Below, in pieces: positions 49,886 to 58,007 of a stretch of DNA of 63,654 nt. Source of the stretch: Mycolicibacterium iranicum (lineage in GTDB: Bacteria > Actinomycetota > Actinomycetes > Mycobacteriales > Mycobacteriaceae). The DNA lies in contig NZ_LWCS01000037.1 in assembly GCF_001650495.1 (NCBI RefSeq), positions 1 through 63,654 on the forward strand, read 5' to 3'. A program made the translations under genes and the position numbers. Each line of letters opens with the position of its first letter. The stretch's first letter is position 1. The notes below the pieces were generated by a model, which ran no database searches, was not told the origin of the DNA, and saw only the letters and a program-made list of their open reading frames with translations.

Positions 49886-50332
49886 CTAACCGCTCGCACG
49901 CAGCCGGCTGAGCACGGCGTCGATCGCGACGCCGAACGCGCGTTGCTCGGCCTTGGACAACCCGTCGAACACCACGGTGCGCACGAGGTCCACGTGACCC
50001 GGCGCCGCCGTCTGCAGGGCAGCCATCCCCGCGTCCGTCAGCGCCACGGTCGCCCCGCGCCGGTCGTCACCGTCGCCTTCCCGGTCGACCAGTCCGCGGC
50101 CGCGCATCCTGCGCAGCTGATGGGACAGCCGGCTCTGTTCCCAACCGATCAACTCCCCGAGTTCGTTGATCCGCATCGGCCCGCGTTCCGACAGCGCGAC
50201 CAGCACGTCGTAGTCGGACAGCGACAGCTCGCAGTCCTGTTGGAGCTGACGGTGCATCGCGGTGTGCAGCTTGCTGGTCATCGCGAGGTAGTCGCGCCAG
50301 ATTCGCTGCTGCTCGTCGGTGAGCCATTCCAT
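49886..50332 (-). CDS. MarR-family regulator
   Basis: 148 residues from the ATG at 50332. The winged helix reads MRINELGELIGWEQSRLSHQLRRMRGRGLVDRE in outline, and the wing DGDDRRGATVALTDAG is typical. It lies 3 bp from the sigG stop, convergent, and is divergent from the pirin gene across about 99 bp that contain an inverted repeat (50357-50370), its likely operator. Such MarR proteins often sense phenolic or oxidative signals. Confidence 0.88.
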   Translation of the reverse strand: MEWLTDEQQRIWRDYLAMTSKLHTAMHRQLQQDCELSLSDYDVLVALSERGPMRINELGELIGWEQSRLSHQLRRMRGRGLVDREGDGDDRRGATVALTDAGMAALQTAAPGHVDLVRTVVFDGLSKAEQRAFGVAIDAVLSRLRASG

Positions 50333-50356
50333 GCAGACCAGCGTAGCGGCGGAATA

Positions 50357-50370
50357 CATGACGTATCATG
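50357..50370. promoter_or_regulatory. inverted repeat, candidate MarR operator
   Basis: CATGA (50357-50361) and TCATG (50366-50370) flank a 4-base spacer, within a longer AT-rich, partly symmetric stretch from about 50355 to 50376. It lies 25 bp upstream of the MarR start and 62 bp upstream of the pirin start. Operator function is inferred from position and symmetry. Confidence 0.5.
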
Positions 50371-50431
50371 CATGTTGTCGTGTGCACAGCAGCCACCTAG
50401 GCTGACAAAGACTCCCGAGGAGTGATCCCAC

Positions 50432-51199
50432 ATGGCCACCGCCCCCAGCATCGTCGACGTCCGCCGTGCCGACGATCGCGCGAAGACCCAGATCGCGTGG
50501 TTGGACTCCAAGCATTCGTTCTCGTTCGGCGGCCACTACGAGCCCGACAACACCCACCACGGTCTGCTGCTGGTCAACAACGACGACATCGTGAAGCCGG
50601 GTGCCGGGTTTGACACCCATCCGCACCGTGACATGGAGATCGTGACGTGGGTGCTGCGCGGCTCCCTGGTGCATCAGGATTCGACGGGTCACTCGGGCGT
50701 GATCTATCCCGGCCTGGCGCAACGGATGTCGGCCGGACGCGGAATCCTGCACTCGGAGAAGAACGACTCCTGGACACTCACCGGTCAGGAAACCCACAGC
50801 GATCCCGTGCATTTCGTCCAGATGTGGGTGGTTCCCGACGAATCCGGCATCACCCCCGGATACCAGCAGCTCGAGATCGACGACGAACTTCTGCGCGGCA
50901 AGCTCGTCACCATCGCGTCAGGGATGCCCCAGCACAGCGACGCCGCCGCCATCACCATCAGCAACCGCTACGCGGCGTTGCACGGAGCGCGCCTGGAGCA
51001 GGGCCAGAGCGTCCAACTCCCCGAGGCCCCGTATCTCCACCTGTTCGTGCCGCGCGGCGAGGTCGTTCTCGAAGGCGCGGGCGCGCTGCACGAAGGCGAC
51101 GCGGTGCGCTTCACCGCATCCGGCGGTCAGCGCGTGACGGCGACCGAGCCGGCCGAGATCCTCATCTGGGAGATGCATGCGGGACTTGCTGCGGCATAA
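50432..51199 (+). CDS. pirin-family protein, Rv0181c type
   Basis: 255 residues (Rv0181c has 244). The bicupin metal ligands of pirins are intact: H63 and H65 (DTHPHRDMEI) and H107, E109 (ILHSEK). Some bacterial pirins are quercetin dioxygenases or redox-sensing regulators. GAGGAG precedes the ATG. Probably controlled by the divergent MarR regulator. The 3' end overlaps the sugar dehydrogenase gene by 23 bp. Confidence 0.92.
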   Translation: MATAPSIVDVRRADDRAKTQIAWLDSKHSFSFGGHYEPDNTHHGLLLVNNDDIVKPGAGFDTHPHRDMEIVTWVLRGSLVHQDSTGHSGVIYPGLAQRMSAGRGILHSEKNDSWTLTGQETHSDPVHFVQMWVVPDESGITPGYQQLEIDDELLRGKLVTIASGMPQHSDAAAITISNRYAALHGARLEQGQSVQLPEAPYLHLFVPRGEVVLEGAGALHEGDAVRFTASGGQRVTATEPAEILIWEMHAGLAAA

Positions 51200-52511
51200 C
51201 GGAATTCCTGCACTGGTCCTGAGTGCGGCGCTGCTCGCCGGGTGCACCGGCGGGCAGTCCACCCAGTCGTCGGAGTCCTCGTCGGAGGCGTCTTCGTCGC
51301 CCTCCGCCCAGACCTCCGCGGCCGCTGCACCCGCAGGCACGGTGCCGGTGACCGTCGAGGTTCCCGACGATCTCGCCGACGCGCCGTTCGACGAGCCGCG
51401 GCAGGCCTCGGTTCCGCAGGGGTGGACGCTGTCGGTGTGGGCGCGCACGTCGCGGCCGCGCCTGATGGTGTGGACCCCCGACGGCAGCCTGCTGGTGTCG
51501 GTGCCCAGCGCGGGCCGGGTGCTGAAGTTCACGCCGCGCGCCGACGGGCCACCCGAGGAGTCGGTGCTGGTCGACGATCTCGACGAACCCCACGGGCTGG
51601 CGTTCGCAGGCCCCACCCTGTACGTGGCGCAGAGTGATCAGGTCGACGCCTACGACTACGCGGCCGGGGCGGCCACGAATCCGCGGATCGTCGCGGGCGG
51701 CCTGCCCGATGACCGCAGCCCCGATCTGCGCGGCGCGTACTCGCATGTGCTCAAGAGCGTCGCCGTCGGACCCGACGGCGCCGTGTACTTCTCGATTGGT
51801 TCCACGGGAAACATTTCCGAACAGGACCGCACCGCGACGCCGCCGCGCGCGACGATCATGCGGGTGCCGCCCGGCGGCGGCCCCGCGGAGCCGTTCGCGA
51901 CCGGCGTGCGCAACGGCACCGGGTTGGCCGTCGCCCCCGACGGCGCGATCTGGACGGCCAACAACGGGCGCGACAACGTGCAGTTCCCCGAACCGGGACC
52001 GTCGTACGGACAGGTACTCCCGGAGTATGTCGGTGAGAACCCGCCCGAGCAGATCGCCAAACTGACACCGGGCCGCGAACTCGGATGGCCGTACTGCAAC
52101 AACGCGGGCGGGCCCGCCGACCTGCCCTTCATCCGCGACGTACAGACCAACCCCGGCGGCGATCGGATGGACTGCGCTGCACTGCCGCCGGTGGAGCAGA
52201 GCATGGGCGCGCACTCGGCGCCCCTGGGATTGAGCTTCGTCGACGGCGAACTTCCGGAGCCCTACGCGCGCGGCGCCCTGATCGGCGTCCACGGCTCCTG
52301 GAACCGGCAGCCGCCGCGGGAACCCGAGGTGTCGTTCTACCCGTGGCAGAACGGTGGGCTGGGCAACCAGCAGACGCTGGTCGGCGACTTCCAGGCCGAC
52401 GACGGTTCGCGGTGGGGCCGTCCGGTCGCCGCGGTGGCCGGGCCCGACGGCGCGGTGTACATCACCGACGACGCAGCCGACGCCATCTACCGTTTGGCCC
52501 CTCCGGGCTAA
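51177..52511 (+). CDS. PQQ-type sugar dehydrogenase lipoprotein (GSDH family)
   Basis: 444 residues. A lipobox LLAGC (Cys about 23) follows the signal peptide; then a Ser-rich linker and a six-bladed beta-propeller of the glucose/sorbosone dehydrogenase family, with DEPHGLAFAGPTLYVAQS, GTGLAVAPDGAIWTANNGRDN in outline and GVHGSWNRQPP as markers. Soluble or anchored members oxidise aldose sugars with PQQ. PQQ synthesis genes are not in the window. The ATG lies inside the pirin gene (23-bp overlap), and the stop overlaps the convergent SRPBCC gene by 4 bp. Confidence 0.87.
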   Translation: MRDLLRHNGIPALVLSAALLAGCTGGQSTQSSESSSEASSSPSAQTSAAAAPAGTVPVTVEVPDDLADAPFDEPRQASVPQGWTLSVWARTSRPRLMVWTPDGSLLVSVPSAGRVLKFTPRADGPPEESVLVDDLDEPHGLAFAGPTLYVAQSDQVDAYDYAAGAATNPRIVAGGLPDDRSPDLRGAYSHVLKSVAVGPDGAVYFSIGSTGNISEQDRTATPPRATIMRVPPGGGPAEPFATGVRNGTGLAVAPDGAIWTANNGRDNVQFPEPGPSYGQVLPEYVGENPPEQIAKLTPGRELGWPYCNNAGGPADLPFIRDVQTNPGGDRMDCAALPPVEQSMGAHSAPLGLSFVDGELPEPYARGALIGVHGSWNRQPPREPEVSFYPWQNGGLGNQQTLVGDFQADDGSRWGRPVAAVAGPDGAVYITDDAADAIYRLAPPG

Positions 52512-52954
52512 CCGGTCGTCGCTGCCAGCCTGTTGAGCACCGACGACATCTGCTTCTCGGTGTCACCGGCCCGTCGCTGGAACACGACCTTCAGCACAGG
52601 GCTGAGAAGCCTTGCGGTGCCGAGCATCTCGAGATCGGCAGCGTAGGTGATGACGGAGCCCGAGCCCTCGGCCTCCACCGTGATCGTGTCGACGGTTCGC
52701 GAGGACTGGTTCTCGCCGACGAACACCACCTGGTGATCGGAGAGCTCTTCGAGCGTGTAGGTCAAGTCGGTCCGTATGCCGAGAATTGTCGACACGTTGT
52801 GCCAAAAGGCGCCCTCGGCCACCGGTCCGCGGTCGATGCGCTCGCAGGACTGCGTCCGCGGATCCCACTCCCTCGCGTTCTCGAAATCCATGAGGTAGGC
52901 GAGGACTCGCTCCGGCGGCGCGCTGACGGTGAAGGTGCGGCAAACGCTGGGCAT
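52508..52954 (-). CDS. SRPBCC-family protein 3
   Basis: 148 residues. MPSVCRTFTVSAPPERVLAYLMDFENAREWDP in outline, a central DLTYTLEELSDHQVVFVGENQ strand pair, and a C-terminal helix ending VLNRLAATTG mark the START-like fold. 37 bp downstream of the monooxygenase start on the same strand, but possibly read from its own promoter. Ligand unknown. Confidence 0.82.
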   Translation of the reverse strand: MPSVCRTFTVSAPPERVLAYLMDFENAREWDPRTQSCERIDRGPVAEGAFWHNVSTILGIRTDLTYTLEELSDHQVVFVGENQSSRTVDTITVEAEGSGSVITYAADLEMLGTARLLSPVLKVVFQRRAGDTEKQMSSVLNRLAATTG

Positions 52955-52991
52955 CTGCCGTGATTACCCGCTCTCCAGCAAACTCAAGCCC

Positions 52992-54134
52992 TCAAGCGGT
53001 GACCGATGCGAGCCACCCGGCGATATCCCCGGCGATCGGGCCGGAATCCAGTCGGAACGACTGCAACGGCCCGATCAGCGGTTCGTCGAACCCCGCGAAC
53101 CACAGCCCCGGCGCCGCGGCGGGCAACCCGTTGGCCGTCGGCTTGCCCTGCTCGTCCAGCACGCCGAGGTGGCCCACCAGCGGCTCCAACCCGTGTTCGT
53201 AGCCCGTCGCCGCGATGACGACGTCCGGGGCGATCTCCGATCCGTCCGCCAGTACCACCCGGTTCGCGTCGAACGCGCAGACGGCGGCGACGACGCCGAT
53301 GCGCCCGGCGCGCACCCGGGGAACGAGCTCGTCGCCGAGGGTCGGGATCTGATCGTCTTCGAGCAGCGCCGTGTAGATGCCCCGCGACGGGGCCGGCAGG
53401 CCTGCCTCGGAGAGGTCGCCGAACCACAGCCGCCGCATGACCGCGGCGGCCCCGTCGAGCACCGGCACGGGGAGCATGCCGAAGGCCGGGCTGAAGGCGT
53501 CGACAGGGATGCCCGCCGCCGAACGTGGCACCAGATGCGGCGGCGTGCGCACCGCCATGCGCACGCGCGAGGCGACGCCGTCGCTCAACTGCAGGGCGAT
53601 GTCGGTCGCCGAGTTGCCCGCTCCGATCACCAGCACATCCCGGCCCCTGAAGGGCCGCCCGTTGCGATAGTGCGCCGAATGCAACAGTTCGCCGGTGAAG
53701 GTGTCCATTCCGGGCCACGCCGGATAGGTAGGGGTGTGGTAGTTGCCGGTCGCGATCACCACCGCCGCGCACCGGATCGGGGTGTCCTCGGTGTGCAGCA
53801 CCCAGTCGCCGCCCTCGCGGTCGATGCGGATCACGCTGCAGCCGAATCTGATTCGCAGCTCCTGCCGTCGCGCGTAGTCGTCGAAGTAGTCGACCATCTG
53901 GTCGCGCCCCGGCCAGCGTCCGTACCGCACGGGGATCCGCTGGCCCGGCAGATGCGACCAGAACCCGCACGTGTTGAGCCGGAACCCGTCATATCGCGTG
54001 CGCCACGTCGAGGCGGGCGCATCGGCGCGGTCGACCACGAGCGCGTCGACCCCTCGGTCGTGGCGCAGCCGCTGCGCGATCGCCAACCCGCAGGGGCCCG
54101 CACCCACGACGACCACCTGCTCGTTCGTCGTCAT
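52992..54134 (-). CDS. flavin-containing monooxygenase-type oxidoreductase
   Basis: 380 residues with an N-terminal FAD fold (VVVVGAGPCGLAIAQRL), an NADPH fold (VLVIGAGNSATDIALQL, about residues 165-182) and the C-terminal ATGYEHGLEPL typical of FMO/Baeyer-Villiger-like enzymes. The FMO fingerprint FxGxxxHxxxY is represented by FTGELLHSAHY. It probably oxygenates a soft nucleophile or ketone with NADPH and oxygen. Its ATG lies 3 bp after the stop of the epimerase gene on the same strand. Confidence 0.87.
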   Translation of the reverse strand: MTTNEQVVVVGAGPCGLAIAQRLRHDRGVDALVVDRADAPASTWRTRYDGFRLNTCGFWSHLPGQRIPVRYGRWPGRDQMVDYFDDYARRQELRIRFGCSVIRIDREGGDWVLHTEDTPIRCAAVVIATGNYHTPTYPAWPGMDTFTGELLHSAHYRNGRPFRGRDVLVIGAGNSATDIALQLSDGVASRVRMAVRTPPHLVPRSAAGIPVDAFSPAFGMLPVPVLDGAAAVMRRLWFGDLSEAGLPAPSRGIYTALLEDDQIPTLGDELVPRVRAGRIGVVAAVCAFDANRVVLADGSEIAPDVVIAATGYEHGLEPLVGHLGVLDEQGKPTANGLPAAAPGLWFAGFDEPLIGPLQSFRLDSGPIAGDIAGWLASVTA

Positions 54135-54137
54135 CGG

Positions 54138-55214
54138 CTATGGCAGCTGTCGGGTGGTCAGCAGCCCTTCGGTCACATCGCGACGCAACTGCTCGAGCAT
54201 CGAACGGCGTCGCAGCGGCGGGCTCTCCGTGTGTGCCTCCTGCGCCACCCCGTCGATGACGTCGGCGAGGGCGTCGACCGACGACCAGGTGGGCCTCCAG
54301 TCCAGCAGTTGCCGTGCCCGCGAGCAGTCGAGCAGCGGGACACTGAACGCCAAGTCCAGCCAGCCACGGTCGATCGGCTGCAGCCGCGCCCGCCAGCTCA
54401 GGTCGACCAACGATCCCAGCAGGCCGGACGGAACGTGAATCGCTCTGGCCCGCATCACCTTTGCGATGTCGTCGCGGGTCAGCGGCGGTTCGGCGGCGAG
54501 GTTGAACGCCCCGCCCGAACGCCGCTCGACGGCGCGCGCGATGGCGTCGGCCACGTCGTCGGCGTGGATCAGCGGTATGCACAGGCGCCGGTCCAGCGGC
54601 AGCAGCGGCACCAGCGGAACCGCAAGCATCGGTACGTAGCCGGGCAGCGCATAGCGCATCAGCCCGCTGGCGGCCACGCGCTGCACGATGAACCCCGGCC
54701 GCATCCGCGCGATCGTGACCCCGTCGCCGCCGTGCTTCTGTTCGTAGACGTCGAGCAGCGTCTCGGCCTCCGATTTGTCGCGGCTGTAGGGCGATGACGC
54801 AATGCCCGTCGTCGACCACGACTCGTAGACACGCTCGCCGTAGCGCCCCTGGGCGTAAGCGCCCACCGAGGACATGTGCACCAGCTGTCCGACCTCGGCG
54901 GCGTGGGCGGCGTCCAGCACCGCCATAGTGCCGCCGACACCGGTCTTGTGCAGGTAGCCGGTGTTGCGGGTGGGCTGGAATCCCCACGCGAGGTGCACCA
55001 CGGCATCGGCCCCGTCGAATATGCCCGGAAGTTGTTGGGGCGCTTCGGGCTTGGCCAGATCGAGGGCATGCCAGTCGACGGACCGATAGACGCCTGCCGG
55101 TTGCGGTGGACGGCGCACCACCCCGACGAGATCGTGGTCGGCGCCGCTGTCGGTGAGCCGGCGCAGCAGTGCCGTCCCGACGTTGCCGGATGCTCCGGTG
55201 ATGACGATTCTCAT
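54138..55214 (-). CDS. NAD-dependent epimerase/dehydratase (extended SDR)
   Basis: 358 residues from the ATG at 55214. Rossmann motif ITGASGNVGTALLRRL (about residues 5-20), the catalytic segment MSSVGAYAQG and YSRDKSEAE (YxxxK), and a C-terminal substrate domain. It resembles mycobacterial NAD-dependent epimerase-like SDR proteins of sugar or steroid metabolism. Co-oriented with the FMO-type gene with a 3-bp gap. The substrate is unclear. Confidence 0.87.
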   Translation of the reverse strand: MRIVITGASGNVGTALLRRLTDSGADHDLVGVVRRPPQPAGVYRSVDWHALDLAKPEAPQQLPGIFDGADAVVHLAWGFQPTRNTGYLHKTGVGGTMAVLDAAHAAEVGQLVHMSSVGAYAQGRYGERVYESWSTTGIASSPYSRDKSEAETLLDVYEQKHGGDGVTIARMRPGFIVQRVAASGLMRYALPGYVPMLAVPLVPLLPLDRRLCIPLIHADDVADAIARAVERRSGGAFNLAAEPPLTRDDIAKVMRARAIHVPSGLLGSLVDLSWRARLQPIDRGWLDLAFSVPLLDCSRARQLLDWRPTWSSVDALADVIDGVAQEAHTESPPLRRRSMLEQLRRDVTEGLLTTRQLP

Positions 55215-55436
55215 GAGGTGCGGGTGGTCCGAGCCGAAAAGTGCATGCCCTCTGCTACCCGCTGCGAGGTCGGATACACGCGGCCGGCCATTGCATCCCC
55301 CGGCATCCGGGCACAGCAAATGCTGCAGCGATCAGCCCGGAACCATCCTGTGATACCCCTGTGACGAAAGTTGACAGTGTGTCCGCTGGGATTATTGTTG
55401 ATACGCCTGATTCGAATCCTCCGATGGGAGCCGCCG

Positions 55437-56528
55437 GTGCCGACTCCGACCGCAAACTTCCGGCGTCTCGTCGCGGGTATCCGGTCCGTCTCCGCGATGG
55501 CCCTGTGCGCAGTCCTCGCCGCGACGGCCACCGCCTCGCCGGCACACGCCGCCGGTGCCCGCGAACTCCTCGCCGCGGCGATCGCCAACACCAGGGGCTC
55601 CTACCTGGTCTACAACTTCGGCACGGGGTTCCCCGCCCCGATGCTCAACGCCGCGGGCGACTGGTACGAGCGCGACAACGGCGGACGCCTGATGATCATC
55701 AAGTCCGCGTCGCAGCGGCTCGCCCCGCGTCTGCTTGCCGACTCGCACGCCGGCTACCAGGCGCGCTGCGAGCGGGATCCCCGCGCCCGGACGTCCGAGG
55801 GACTGCTGCAGGCATCCGAGACCTTCTCACCACTGGAGGCATGGCAGGCGCTCGGCCAGCCGACGATCGCGGTCAACGCCAATTTCTTCGACGTGCGCGG
55901 CCAGCAGGGCGGATCGTGGAAGACGACCGGCTGCAGCTCACCGCTGGGCGCCTACGTCGACAACACCCGCAACCTCGGCCGGACCAACGCCGCCGTGACG
56001 GGCACGCTCGCCTACGCGGGCAAGCAGGGCCTCTCCGGCGGTGACGAGCACTGGATGGCGTTGTCCACCATGATCATTCCCGTCCAGGGCGCGCCGTTCG
56101 TGGTGCCGCCGACCGGCGACGACGACTACGACGCCGCCACACCCGTCGTCACCCGCCTGCTCGACGACGGCACCCGGTTCGTCGCCGTCGCCGGCCTCGG
56201 CCTGCTGGCACCGGGCGAGACGGGTCAGCTCAACGATCCGGGTCCCAGCGCGGCGCGCACGGCGATCGCCTACGTCAAGGACCGCGACGAGATGTACGTG
56301 TTCCAGGGCGGCAGCTACACCCCCGACCAGATCCAGGATCTGTTCCGCGGTTTGGGCAGTGACACCGCGGTGCTGCTCGACGGCGGCGGATCATCGGCGA
56401 TCGTGCTGCGACGCGACACCGGCGGCATGTGGGCGGGCGCCGGTTCGCCCCGCGGGTCCTGCGACACGATGGCGGTGCTGTGCGACTCGCGTGAGCGGGC
56501 CCAACCCGCGTGGCTGGCGTTCAACTGA
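55437..56528 (+). CDS. secreted phosphodiester glycosidase (NAGPA)-family protein
   Basis: 363 residues from the GTG at 55437 (GATGGGAG upstream). The signal peptide runs from FRRLVAGIRSVSAMALCAVLAATA to AHAAG. The mature protein matches the phosphodiester glycosidase/NAGPA domain (PF09992): NANFFDVRG and the C-terminal LDGGGSSAIVLR with its glycine turn. Cysteines in ARCER, TGCSS, GSCDT and LCDS may form disulfides. The family cleaves sugar-phosphodiester caps in polymers; a cell-wall or teichuronic-like target is only a guess. It is convergent with the fructosamine kinase gene (27-bp gap). Confidence 0.85.
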   Translation: MPTPTANFRRLVAGIRSVSAMALCAVLAATATASPAHAAGARELLAAAIANTRGSYLVYNFGTGFPAPMLNAAGDWYERDNGGRLMIIKSASQRLAPRLLADSHAGYQARCERDPRARTSEGLLQASETFSPLEAWQALGQPTIAVNANFFDVRGQQGGSWKTTGCSSPLGAYVDNTRNLGRTNAAVTGTLAYAGKQGLSGGDEHWMALSTMIIPVQGAPFVVPPTGDDDYDAATPVVTRLLDDGTRFVAVAGLGLLAPGETGQLNDPGPSAARTAIAYVKDRDEMYVFQGGSYTPDQIQDLFRGLGSDTAVLLDGGGSSAIVLRRDTGGMWAGAGSPRGSCDTMAVLCDSRERAQPAWLAFN

Positions 56529-56555
56529 CCGCGCGTGCTGCGCCCCCGACGCACA

Positions 56556-57314
56556 CTAGAGCCGGCATGCGCTGACGGCGGCGGCCCGCGTCTGTGCCAG
56601 GTATCCGGATCCGAACAGCACCACGTGCGCCAGCAGCGGGTACAGCTGGTGGAGGCCGATGCGATCCCGCCAGCCGTCACGCAGCCGGTGCTCGGTCTGG
56701 TAGCCCTCGATCACCGCGTTCAGGTGCGGGCATCCGAACAGCGCGAGCATCGCGAGGTCGGCTTCCCGGTGGCCGCCGTGCGCCGCTGGATCGATCAGCA
56801 CCACCCCGCGCGGCGTCCACAGGACATTGCCGCTCCACAGATCCCCGTGCAGCCGGGCCGGGACGTCACCGTCGTCGAAATCGCCTGTGCTGCAGCGCCG
56901 TATCACCTGCTCGACAGCGTCGCGCGTCTCCGTGTCGAGCGAGGCACGTTCGGCCATGGGGGCGATCCGGTGCTCGGCGTAGAACGCTCCCCACGACGAT
57001 TCGCGGCAGTAGGCCATCGGTAACGGCCGCTGCAGCGGACCGAAGAAGCCCGGTCCGTCCCAGCCCGACGGCGGCGCTCCGAAGCCGTCCGCCCCGGCTG
57101 CGTGGGTGCGTGCCAGCCGCGCACCGAACTCACGGGCCGCGGCGTCCGTCGGTGCCGACGAGGTGAGGCGCTCCAGCGTGAGCGACGCGTCGTCCACGGC
57201 GAGCACGCGCGCACACGGCACCCCGGCGTCCACCTCGGCGAGCCACCGCAAACCCGAAGCCTCACAGGCGAAGAAGCCGCTCGGGGCCGTGGCGTTCCGC
57301 TTGACGAATTCCAC
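56556..57314 (-). CDS. fructosamine kinase/aminoglycoside-phosphotransferase-fold protein
   Basis: 252 residues from the GTG at 57314, 5 bp after the YoaK-like gene stop. Kinase markers: HGDLWSGNVLW (catalytic loop Asp), VVLIDPAAHGGHREADLAMLALFG (metal-binding Asp and the fructosamine-kinase-specific GHREADLAM). Fructosamine kinases phosphorylate sugar-amine adducts on proteins or small molecules to reverse glycation. Bacterial members can have ribulosamine or other substrates. Confidence 0.88.
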   Translation of the reverse strand: MEFVKRNATAPSGFFACEASGLRWLAEVDAGVPCARVLAVDDASLTLERLTSSAPTDAAAREFGARLARTHAAGADGFGAPPSGWDGPGFFGPLQRPLPMAYCRESSWGAFYAEHRIAPMAERASLDTETRDAVEQVIRRCSTGDFDDGDVPARLHGDLWSGNVLWTPRGVVLIDPAAHGGHREADLAMLALFGCPHLNAVIEGYQTEHRLRDGWRDRIGLHQLYPLLAHVVLFGSGYLAQTRAAAVSACRL

Positions 57315-57319
57315 CTGCC

Positions 57320-57997
57320 CTACTCCGCGCTCCGACCGAACCAGAACAGCGCACCGCTGACGGTCACCACCACCGCGGCGAGCGCGATGATCGGAGCCAC
57401 GGTGAACCGCGTCAGCGTCGCGCCGACCAGAGCGCCGAGACACATCGTCGCGACGACGGCGATGCGCAGCCGCTGCCGGGCGCCGGTACCACCGGCCAAC
57501 CTGCTGTCGACGCCGATGCCGACGATCGTCGACGTCAGCACCGTGGTCGTCAGCTCCTGGATGCCGAACTGCCTCGCGGTCGAGTGCTGAACCCCGAAAG
57601 CTGTTGCAAGACCGGCGATCAGCACCAGTTTCGTGTCGTCGTGGTAGTGCAGCACGCCGGCCCCGGCCAGGACCGCCAGCAGCGCCAGCAGCGCCACCTC
57701 GACGCCGAGGGCCGTGACGATCCACACCCGCGCGTTGCCGCCGAGGGCCCGCATCAACCGGCCGCCGACGATCGTGCCCGCCATGAAGCAGGCGAACGCC
57801 ACCACCGCGGCGGTGAGGTCGACGACGGTGTGTGAGGCGAACCAGAAGCCGAGGAACACCACGTTGCCGGTCATGTTCGCCACGAACACATGCCCCAGAA
57901 CGAGCACGCTGACCGCATCGATCAGCCCGGTCGTGAACGTCAGCAGCAGAAGCGCGGTCTCCGTCCGACGTTGCGATACCGGCGAGGCGATGGCCAC
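57320..57997 (-). CDS. YoaK/DUF1275-family membrane protein
   Basis: 225 residues with six hydrophobic segments. TALLLLTFTTGLIDAVSVLVLGHVFVANMTGNVVFLGF in outline is the DUF1275 opening, with GLIDA and MTGN as the strongest marks. DUF1275 proteins are predicted transporters without a known substrate. It lies just upstream of the fructosamine kinase gene with a 5-bp gap. Confidence 0.88.
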   Translation of the reverse strand: MAIASPVSQRRTETALLLLTFTTGLIDAVSVLVLGHVFVANMTGNVVFLGFWFASHTVVDLTAAVVAFACFMAGTIVGGRLMRALGGNARVWIVTALGVEVALLALLAVLAGAGVLHYHDDTKLVLIAGLATAFGVQHSTARQFGIQELTTTVLTSTIVGIGVDSRLAGGTGARQRLRIAVVATMCLGALVGATLTRFTVAPIIALAAVVVTVSGALFWFGRSAE

Positions 57998-58007
57998 GAC
58001 TGGCCGG

